Shown here piece by piece: positions 1-9,300 of a DNA stretch of 64,000 nt. Position 1 is the first letter of the stretch, and each line of letters begins with the position of its first letter. A model generated the notes under the pieces. It was given only the letters and a program-made list of their open reading frames with translations. It had not been told where the DNA came from and searched no databases. The stretch is from positions 58,704 to 122,703 of the forward strand of contig CACRSC010000009.1 in NCBI GenBank assembly GCA_902651635.1. Reading direction: 5' to 3'. This DNA is from Mastigamoeba balamuthi (taxonomy: Eukaryota; Evosea; Mastigamoebida; Mastigamoebidae). Both the position numbers and the translations under genes were made by a program.

Positions 1-978
1 GCGCTGGCGGAGACGACCTCGTTCTGGTTGCACTTCCTGCAGCGGCGCAGGGGGTTGGGCCCGGGCATCGTGAAGATGAAGGCGACGACGAAGACGGCGA
101 TGATGGGGAGCGTCACCCAGAACATGATGTTCCACTCCATGTGCTCCAGCTCGGCGGCGCCGCCGATGATGCCGACGCTCATGCCGATGCTCATCACGGC
201 GCTGATGACGGCCATCAGCCCGTTGGTGGCGCTGGCGGGGAAGTTCTGGCGGACGATGTTCATGGCGAGAACGAAGATGGCCATGCCGAAGCCCTGCAGC
301 GCTCGCCCCGCGATCAGCATGAAGATGCTGCGCTTGGACAGCGCGGCGATGACCTGGCCGACCATGTAGATGCAGAGGTTGATGACAGTGATCCACTTGG
401 GGCCGTAGAGGTCCGACAGGCACCCGCTGATCGACGTCCACACAGCTGCACACCAGGGGGTTGGGGGTTAGAAACCGAGCGGACTTCGCCAGAACCCCAT
501 AAAACGAAATACAACCCCGAACAGAGCGACTGCGCCCTCTGCGCGCACCCCCGATGATGTTGTACGAGCTCAGGATCCACGGGATCCAGTCTACCTGGTC
601 CTCGAACTGCTTCTGGATGTTCGGCAGCGCGGGAATGAGGCACGTCTGTGTTGAATCAACGGCACGGAGGGGAGGGAGCAAGTCGTCAGCCACAGGGGAA
701 GAACACAAGCCAAGATGCTGGGAGCACGCGGTTCGCACCTCGACATACATGACGCCGAGGCTGAGCACGACGACCTCGACGAAGAGCGCCCAGTGGCGGG
801 GGGTCATGTGGTCGCCTGCGGGGTCGGACTTGGGGTCCTTGGTGACCGCAGGAGCGAACTCAGTGGGCTTCGGCACGGGCACGGGCTCCGCTGACGGCCC
901 CTCGGGCTTGGTGGCGGTCGTGGTGGGCTCCTCGACGCAGACGACGGTCGCAACGGTGCCGATGGGTGCCCCCTCCAT
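1..978 (-). CDS. MFS multidrug transporter, 3' end cut by the window edge
   Basis: Predicted exons on the minus strand: 978-739, 645-549 and 445-<1. The ATG at 976-978 opens an 80-residue cytosolic N-terminus followed by a first membrane helix (ALFVEVVVLSLGVMYVE). Exon 2 carries LPNIQKQF and the second half of a helix pair. Exon 3 starts with the MFS signature A region (SGCLSDLYGPKWI) and continues through further helices. Family knowledge: this is the DHA2-type 14-helix drug:H+ antiporter family (EmrB/QacA-like), which exports toxic compounds at the plasma or vacuolar membrane. Introns use GTGCGA and GTGCGC donors. The gene is a close paralogue of the next one (1699-3607), with the same intron positions and phases. 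The remaining C-terminal half lies left of the window. Confidence 0.8.
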   Translation of the reverse strand, partial: MEGAPIGTVATVVCVEEPTTTATKPEGPSAEPVPVPKPTEFAPAVTKDPKSDPAGDHMTPRHWALFVEVVVLSLGVMYVEVRTACSQHLGLCSSPVADDLLPPLRAVDSTQTCLIPALPNIQKQFEDQVDWIPWILSSYNIIGGARRGRSRSVRGCISFYGVLAKSARFLTPNPLVCSCVDVDQRVPVGPLRPQVDHCHQPLHLHGRPGHRRAVQAQHLHADRGASAAGLRHGHLRSRHEHRPPELPRQRHQRADGRHQRRDEHRHERRHHRRRRRAGAHGVEHHVLGDAPHHRRLRRRLHLHDARAQPPAPLQEVQPERGRLRQR

Positions 979-1698
979 TTGCTGCTTCGAGTGGATATTT
1001 AATCTGTGTTGAATTATGAATTGGTGCAGGCGCCCTCCATCTATAAAAACCACCCGCGACGTGGGTGTGATTCACCCCCCGAGCCACAGAAGGACCTTAA
1101 GGTCATTGTCTTATACCCGGGTATTATCCCGTTTATGGGCATGAAGAAAGGTCAATTATAGGTGCACATGGCTACAGAAGATATTCTCTCCCTGGTGGGT
1201 TAGGGGCTTATTCACTGTAAATATCTTTGAACAGAAGGGAACAGACAAGGCTCCTGGCGCTACTTCGTGTGTTCTACCAGCAATCAAGCGCGTCAGGTCC
1301 TCTCACCAATGGCTGTACTCCGCGCATGGAGCTGCTGCCACGAGGGCTAGAAAAGAGTTGTTCGTGCCCTGTCATCAGCACATAGAAAGAGTGTAGGGTA
1401 ACCTGTCCTTATGGGGTGCCCTCAGCCCGGTGCTCTCATGTGTTATTCGATTGTGCCGAAAGGGGCTTCCCCTTTCCCTCTCACGGCAATATACCGGGCT
1501 TGGGAGCCTATCGCGACTCGCGATATCCCCAGCTTGAGAGAATTCCCTTATTCCAGCCCTAATAGTCTTTCCCCCTTTGATGGAGATGAGTTATCTGGGA
1601 TGAGCATCTGGCATCTGGTATGGCACCGATAATTGCTTATATTTGGGTTGTTCATTGAACAGCTATTCGGACAACAACTGGTGAGCTCCAGATGGCGT
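979..1698. other. Intergenic region between two MFS genes
   Basis: These 720 bases lie between the start of the first MFS gene and the stop of the second, so they hold the promoter of the first and the 3' end of the second. The stretch is clearly less GC-rich than the coding DNA. I see no convincing gene, RNA gene or repeat in it. Confidence 0.6.
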
Positions 1699-3607
1699 TC
1701 AATGGCCCGACGAGATTCCCCACCCCCGTTCGCTGAGCTCTTTCCTGCCACTTGAGGTGCATACAGCGAAGAGCTTGGGGAGCACGAGACTGCAGGCCGT
1801 CACGAACCCGAAGACGCCCGTCATGAATGCGAAGCTCTGCACATAGGCGGTGTTGGTGTACTGCATGCCCGTGTCACTCTCGGCCTGGTGCTTGCGCAAG
1901 ATCAGAGTGACGAAGACCGGGCCGAGGGATCCACCGACGAATCGCAGCAGCATGTTGGCCCCGGACACCGCCCCGAACTGGACCTTGGGCGTGATGCCCG
2001 AGACCATGTTCATGACCGCGATGGTAGACATGCCCAGGCCCCCGCCAGCCACGCAGTTGAGCAGCACGGTCTGGGCCTTGGTGTCGTGGAACGGGATCAT
2101 CAGGCCGACGCCCAGCGTGCCTACGGCATTGGCGGACACGACAGCGAGCGAGTAGCCCGTGTAGCGGCCCATGACGAGGGCAATAGGCGTCGCGATCAGG
2201 GTGGCGATCCCGAAGGGCAGCAGCATCACTCCGATGGGCATCATCTTGGTCTCCTTGAAGTTCATGATGGGGGATCTGTACAGGTAGGGCAGCAGCTGGA
2301 ACAACGAGAACTGCACGATCCCCGAGAACGTCGACACAACACAGAGAGTGAGCTGGTCGCGCCGGAACAGCGAGCGGACGGGGATGAGTGGGGCCTTGCA
2401 GAAGACTTCCCACACGACGAGCGCGACCAGTAGGATCGGTCCGATGATGACCATGCATATCGTCCCGGGCTTCCTCCACCCCCATGTCTCGCTGAAGGTC
2501 AGTCCCATCAGGAGCACCACGACGCCGACCGCCAGGAGTGCTGCCCCGATGACGTCGATGTGCCTCAACGAGGGCTTCGATTGCGCTTCCTCTGAAGCGA
2601 CGTTACCGTTGCTCTCCTGCATTGCCTGCTCTCAGTGATGCCGATGAAAGGGGTGAAGCGACATACTGTGCCGGGATCCCTCCCTTTCTCGGTCTCGGTG
2701 TTCGCAGAAGGAGCGGCTGCGGTTCCACCCGAGACCTTGTTGCAGAACCTTGTGCTGATGAACGGCAGGCCCCCGGGCATTGTGATCGTGAATGCGATGA
2801 CGAAGACGGCGATGATGGGGAACGTCACCCAGAACATCTTGTTCCACTCCATGCGGTCGAGCTCAGCAGCGCCGCCGACGATGCCGACGCTCATGCCGAT
2901 GCTCATCACGGCGCTGATGACGGCCATCAGCCCGTTAACGGCCTTTGCGGGGAACTCCTTGCGAACGATCGTCATGGCGAGCACGAAGACGGCCATGCCG
3001 AAGCCTTGCAGCGCACGAGCTGCGATCAGCATGAAGATGCTGCGCTTGGACAGCGCGGCGATGACCTGGCCGACCATGTAGATGCAGAGGTTGATGACAG
3101 TGATCCACTTGGGGCCGTAGAGGTCCGACAGGCACCCGCTGATCGACGTCCATACGGCTGCAAGAACAAAGGAACTCGCGGTGAGCAAATCTGAGACTTG
3201 AGTCTCAACTCGATCGCGTTTACGCACCCCCGATGATGTTGTAGGAGCTCAGGATCCACGGGATCCAGTTCGCTTCCTTGAGGAACTGCATCGTGATATT
3301 CGGAAGCGCGGGCACTAGGCACATCTGGGGGGAAAAACTCGCGTTGAGTTCCGTTGCGATACGAAGTCCGCATTGGGGTCCTGCGCACCTCGACGTACAT
3401 GACGCTGAGGCACAGCACGACGATCTCGACGAAGAGCGCCCAGTGGCGCGGTGTCATCTTCTCGTGGACCACCGGCCCATTTACCTCCACAAGGACGGCA
3501 ACCGGCGGCGCGTCCTTCGAGAGCGATGGCGGGCTGTCCGGCAATGCCGCGGACTCGTCCAAGGACACGACGCTGGCAACCGTGAGCTCTGTCGAGCGCT
3601 CCTGCAT
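1699..3607 (-). CDS. MFS multidrug transporter (DHA2-like), complete
   Basis: Four exons on the minus strand, 3607-3389, 3324-3228, 3157-2667 and 2625-1699, give 577 residues. All phases close (introns GTGCGC, GTGCGT, GTATGT). An N-terminal cytosolic tail of about 50 residues is followed by alternating hydrophobic helices. The motif A loop SGCLSDLYGPKWI sits between helices 2 and 3, and RALQGFGMAVFV is the helix 4 region. The last exon supplies the C-terminal helices, including IGAALLAVGVVVLLMGL and QLTLCVVSTFSGIVQFSLF. The length fits 14-helix DHA2 exporters. The role as a drug or metabolite proton antiporter is family knowledge; the substrate cannot be read. It is a tandem duplicate of the gene at 1-978, with a 131-bp stretch of perfect identity. 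Confidence 0.85.
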
Positions 3608-3852
3608 TTCTCGTAAAAATTGTGTGAAGAGAAGACCGAGGAAAACGGGAGAAAGTTTCGGGGTGTGACGCACAGGACGGAAATACAGAGATTAAGGTCA
3701 GGGTCTTTTACATGACGGACAATCTATTTCAGGCACTGGACCCGTAAAGTGGCATTTCTTGTGGCAAAAAGTGGACCTCTTTCAGGGGCCGTGTGCTCGC
3801 TGGGGGGGAAGTGGGAGAGGGGGGTGTGGCACCGCATGGGGGAGGGGCACGG

Positions 3853-5887
3853 CTAGTAGAACAGCGGCACGATGCGGAGGCGCGTGGCCCTGTGGCGCTC
3901 GTGCACCGCCTGAGCGATGGCCCTGAGCGGCGTGTCGTCGATCTCGACGTCGCAGTCGAACACGACCTTGACCTTGCGGCACGACCGCGGCAGCGCCTCG
4001 CTGATCCTGGGCCCGACGCTCTTGAGCGTCCGCTCGTCATCGACGCAGACCTCGAGCGCCCCGACCCTCGCGGCGTCCTGCAGGGCGCGGAAGAGCCTGC
4101 TGGGGAACGCCTTGCGGTGGTACTGCGTGAAGTTCACCATCAGCTTCGAGAGGTAGCAGCGCGACGAGGCCACGCAGCAGGTGTCCTTCTCGCGGAGGTC
4201 GTGGGCGGCATTGACAGAGGCGCAGAGCGCGCAGGGGCTCTCGCTGCCGGCCGGGGCGTTGAAGACGTCGAACGACATAACGCACGCCAGGTCGTGGACC
4301 GTGCAGCCGCTGAGGCCCAGCGTCCTGAGGCCCTTGCACGACCTCAGCAGGTCGTTGACGGCCAGCAGCACGCTGGGCGAGTCCTCGCAGCCCTTGGCGG
4401 GCGTCACGGGGAACGCAGCGCTTCGCAGCGTCCGCGAGCAGACGTTGGCCAGAGTGAGGACGTCGCGGTGGCGGACGCACTGCAGCGACTTGAACTTGGC
4501 GAGGGCCGAGCAGAGGGGCAGCGCCAGCAGGCCCGAGGCCCCCTCGCAGAAGCCCACGTCGAGCGTGCGCAGCCTCGCCCGCGAAGCCGTGAGCTCGGCG
4601 ATGGCCCCGGGGCCGATGACGGACCAGCCGTCGCCCCGGAACGCGAGCTTCTGCAGCGCGCTCAGCTGCGCGAGCCGCGCGGCGACGTCGGCGGTGATGA
4701 GGAGCCTCGAGTCCAGGGCGACCAGGAAGCGCACGGCGCGCAGCCGCGGACAGAGCGAGAGCAGCTCCGCCAGGCGCGGGGCGCAGGGCGAGCAGGTGTC
4801 GGGCTTGCAGGTGCACTCGGGGAGCTCGAGCTCCGTGAGGGCCGCCAGCGGGGCCCTCGGCGCGAACGCGGGCACCGCATGCGCGACGAGCCCGCGGCAG
4901 TCGCAGGGCGACCGCAGCTTCTCGAGCGACCTGCACACGCTGAACAGCTCCGGGTGGAACACCGGGGCCGCCGCCAGCGACCTGAGCGCGGGGCACGCGC
5001 TGGCCAGGGCCAGGGCCAGCAGCGACTCCCTGGCGAGGACCTCGGGGCGCGTGGTGCCGCGCGAGAGGCCGCCTGCCGCGGACCCCAGGGCCTCGACGGC
5101 CGAGAGCTCGCGCAGGGCGGGCAGCGAGGGCACCCCGCAGCAGGCGGCGAGCAGCACGCCGAGGTCCTCGGCCGCGATCGACGTGAAGTGTATGCGCTCG
5201 AGCCTCTGCAGCGGCCCCGACTCGGTGGCCGCGTCGGCGAGGCCGCGCACGGCGGTGCCGCTGGCGACGATGCCCTCGATGCTGAAGTCCCTGAGCAGGT
5301 GCCCGCGCAGCCTGCAGAACTCGTACATCGCCGGCCCCGCGTCGGCGTTGGTGCATATGTCCACCACTGCGCGGCCCTGGCGCTCAGCCACAGCAGCCCC
5401 ACAGCCCCGCCGCAGGCGCACCTTCGAGGGCGGAGAGCTTGGCGAGCTCGTGGAGGGCCGCGGGGCCGAAGGCGAAGGCGCCCTGCCAGATGCCCATGGG
5501 CTTGACGCGCAGCTCGCGCAGGCCGGCGGCCAGCGCGCTGCCCGGCGCCGCCAGCGTGGCCGCCAGCGTCAGCGACGCGTCGGCCGCCGGCAGCGCGACG
5601 GTCGACGGGCGCACCACGAGCCTCCGGCACGCGGCAGACGCGGGGGACGCGGCGAAGGAGCGCAGGGACTCGGCGGTGTTGGCCACAGCGACCGACGCCC
5701 ACAGCGCCGGCGCCGCGCAGGCCGCGCGCAGCGAAGTGCACGTGCGCGCGAAGCAGCTCAGCGCGCGCGGGCCCAGCAGCGACGCGACGCGCGCGAAGAC
5801 GTCCGCGGGCAGGCACGAGAAGTGGTTCGAGCCGCAGGGCGACGCCGGGCAGGGCCGCGCGGGCGGCGGGGACCTCGCCGCGTGCAT
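3853..5887 (-). CDS. F-box protein, probably with leucine-rich repeats
   Basis: Two exons, 5887-5422 and 5366-3853, joined over a 55-nt intron (GTGCGC...CGCAG, phase 1) give 659 residues. Near the N-terminus LPADVFARVASLLGPRALSC followed by FARTCTSLRAAC and W is a good F-box, the module that binds Skp1 in SCF ubiquitin ligases. The rest has irregular leucine-rich segments such as LRTLGLSGCTVHDLA, LRTLDVGFCEGASGL and LPALRELSAVEALG, which look like degenerate cysteine-containing LRRs used for substrate recognition. The substrate is unknown. The ATG at 5885-5887 is the first in frame. The upstream DNA is pyrimidine-rich on the coding strand. Confidence 0.7.
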
Positions 5888-6373
5888 TCCCGAGGGTTTG
5901 TTTTTTTTAGTTTTTTATAGCGGATCGCACCAAAATACACGTGTAACGGGATTTCCGCTCCAGGACAAAGGGGGTTGTCGCGGTCAGAGGGGGAAGCGGA
6001 AGGAAGGCCAAGGCGGGCGGGCGGGGAGAGAGAGGCTGCATGTGTACCAAGTGTGAGTGTTTTGTTCCACTTGTGCTTACGCTGAGGGAAAACAGAGTGA
6101 TTTGTAAGGAGAGTCTGTGATAGTGGAGGAGGTTGGGGTTTGGGGGGGAAGGGAGGAAGAGGGAGGGGAGGAGTTTCTGTTGCTGGTCTCCTCGAGAGGA
6201 GAATGGAGGAGGATGGTGGGGGAAGGGAACTGTGTTGCTGCTCTCCGGTCCGCACGAGGCCAAGCTCTTGTCTTAGGCTCTGCTCAGATACGGGTGGTTG
6301 GTTGCTCTCCGCGCTTGGTGAGGCTCTCACGCTGCCTCTTGGGTGTGGTGCCCCCCTGAACGAGGACGGGGCC
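5888..6373. other. Intergenic, strongly strand-asymmetric GA/CT tract
   Basis: This is the gap between the F-box gene start and the stop of the next minus-strand gene. From about 5990 to 6230 the plus strand is nearly all purine (CT-rich on the F-box coding strand), as in a 5' leader or promoter polypyrimidine region. I find no supported gene here. Confidence 0.5.
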
Positions 6374-9300
6374 TCAGTTGAGCGTGATGAGCTTCGGCGG
6401 CTCCGCGTTGGCCCTCGACTGCCAGTCCTGATACCGCTGCATGTGCTTGCGGTACTCCTCCAGCGCGCGCTCGACGTAGACCTGCAGCGACACGGGCGCC
6501 GCCGCCCACGCCGCCCGCGCCTCCATCTCGATCTCGCGCTCCTCCCCGGGCGTCACAAACGGCGACCCCTGGCGCTGCGCCGCCTGCGCCTGCGCCTGCA
6601 CCGTCGGCGTCACCGGCAGCGCCGCCTCTGCGGGCACCGGCTGCTCGTCCGAGATGCTGCCCGCGTACGCGCTGCTCGGCGGCGGGGGCGCGGGCTCGAG
6701 CTTGAACTGCTTTTTTCTTTGCGGCTGCGCGGGTATCGTCACCGTGACCATCGCGGGCCGCGGCGAGGGGCTGACGCTCATGCTGCTGTCGGGCGACGTG
6801 CGCCGCGAGGGGCGCGCCGAGATGGCCGCCGATATCGCCTCCGAGGTCGCGGCGTCGGCAAAGTCGCGCAGCACCGCCAGGCGGGCCTCGATGCGCGCGT
6901 GCACAATGCAGTCGACGGCGATCTGCGGCAGCGAGACCACGTCGCCGCTCTTGCGCGCGCCGGTCGAGCTGCCCGAGCCTCGTCTGCGGATGGGGCGCTT
7001 GCCCGAGTCCGAGCCGTTGAGGTAGCGTCGCTTGTTGACGAGCATCTTGAACGCCACGAGCTGCGCGTAGATGTTGCGCACGTTCTCGTCCCAGTGCAGG
7101 AACAGCCGGTAGAAGTGCTTCCTGACCAGCAGGTCCGAGACCAGCGCGATCCTCGCCGAGTCCTCGAAGATGTCCGCGAACGCGTAGAGCACCGTCAGCG
7201 TCTTGGCGATGGCCATGTGGTGGTCCGAGCGGAAGATGATGTCCAGGCCGTCGCAGAAGTGCGCGGCGTCGAAGCCGTCCCCGATCGCGCGCTCGGCCCT
7301 CGCCAGCTCCCGGAACCACGAGTCGATCGCCAGCATCATGCCCACGACGGCCCCCGCGTCAAACGCGCTCGTCCGCGAGAACCCGAACCGCACAAACGCG
7401 TTGATGATCAGCGGGTGGTCCGTCGTCAGCAGCAGGTTCTCGCAGTCGCACAGCGTGCGCTGCTGGAACTGGTCCAGGTTGCTCGCGCGGTACGCGTGCA
7501 GGAACGTGCGCGTGAACTCGGTGTAGCCGGGGACGGCCCCGTAGAAGAACTCGTTGCGCTCGACAATGCCCGATACGTGCTGCAGCCACTCGTTGAAGAA
7601 CTCCACAAAGACCTCCCCGCGCCTCGCGATCGCGGCCAGCCACGCCTTGGGCCCGTTGCGGTACCTCTCCTCGTCCTCGCGGCCCGTGCCGGCAGAGCCC
7701 GGGCCCGCGCGTATGACGTCGTGGAACGCGTCCCATCGGAACAGCGTGGGGAACTTGTCGCGCTGGCGCGCACGGCCGCGCTCTCCGCCGCCGTCGGCGG
7801 GGCCCGGCGAGGGCACGAGCTGCGACAGGTCCGGCTCCACCTCGGGCAGCGCATCGATAAAGTCCTTCTGGATCACTGCAGTCAGGCGGGGGGGACAGGA
7901 CGCGAGGGAAATGCGTGAGAAACAACCCAACCGGCGCCAACAGCGAGATATTTGCGTGTGACGTATAGACACCCCCTAAAGGAAGCAAAAATATCAGCCT
8001 CCTCTTCAAAAAAACTAAACGAAATTCCTCCTACGCCGCACCGCGCGCGTCCCGCCGACCCTCTGCTCCCCTCCGCCGTCTTTTCCGGCTCCGAAACCGG
8101 GCTCTACGCTACTTGCTTGGCAGACGCCCTGAGCCTTGGCCCCGCCACCCCCTGAGCGCCGTTTCCCCCCGCGCGTGGACCGTTCCCGCTACGCTACGCG
8201 CCCCCCGATGCTGCGCAGGCAGTCGCACGAGTACACGCGGTCGCCGCCGCAGGCCGGCGGCCCTCTGTCTACGTGGCGCGCGCCGTCGCTGCCCTTCAAC
8301 CTCGACTGCTGCCCGGGCGACGAGCCCGTCGTCGCGCCCATACCGCAGCGGGCGACGTCGCCGCCGGACTTCTGGGACGCGCAGCAGCAGCCGACGCCCC
8401 AGCAGCCGACGCCCTCGTGCTCTGCGCCCATCGCCTCGCCGCGGCACTCGTTCTCGGCCGGCTCGGCGGCGGCGGCGGGCACGTCGCCGGGCACGGCCGC
8501 AGCCCCGGTGGCACGCGGGCGCGGGGAGTCGTTCAGCGTGCGCGAGCTGCCGTTCCGGCTGCTGCTGGCGGCAGCGTCGAGCATCGACGCCATCATCGCG
8601 CCCGTCGCGCGGGCGGTGTTCTTCGCGGGGCCCGGGGCGGCGGGCGAGCGGTTCCTGTGCGTCTGCGAGATCGACGGCGAGCTGTCGCTGGTCGTCGACG
8701 AGGCGACGCTCAACACGCTGCCCCAGAGCGCCGTCTGCAGCCGCGGGACCCCGTGGCGCGCGTTCGAGGTCGAGGTCGGGCCCGACACGATCGAGCAGCC
8801 GGGCATCGCCAGCGAGGCGGCCACGCGCCTCGCCTCGGCGGGCATCCCGCTCGCGTACCTCAGCACGTGGCGCGGCGACATCGTGCTCGTCCCCGAGTCG
8901 CAGCGCCGCCGGGCCTACACGGCGCTGCACCCGGGCATCACCATCCGCGCGAGCTCCGACGCGGCGCGGGCCAGCGCGGCCGCCGCCACGGGGGCGCTGC
9001 GCACGCGCGCGTCGCGCAGGGCGCTGTGCCTGACGCGCCTCGAGTCGCAGCTGTCGTTCGCGTACGTGCCGCCCGAGCGCCTCTCGCGCGCGTGCTGCCC
9101 GCTGATGCGCGTGCTGCTGGCGCCGGCGCACGAGCGGGCGGGGCGCGTGTTCTCGTTCTGCGTGTACCACGCGCCGACGCTCGCGACGCCGCCGGCGACG
9201 ATGGTGCGCCAGACGATGATGGCCGCGCGCGGGGCCGCCGTGTCGATGATGGCCGACGGCGGGCTGAGCCTCGTGCTCGACGCGGCCTGCGAGAGGATCT

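Noticed and set aside
4181-5920. Long plus-strand frame opposite the F-box gene
   Set aside because: Ser/Arg/Ala low-complexity translation with no motifs. The minus strand carries an F-box and leucine-rich segments.
6374-7972. A separate intact gene starting near 7.97 kb
   Set aside because: The only upstream in-frame start there is GTG, while the segment begins at a strong acceptor whose phase matches a distant donor.
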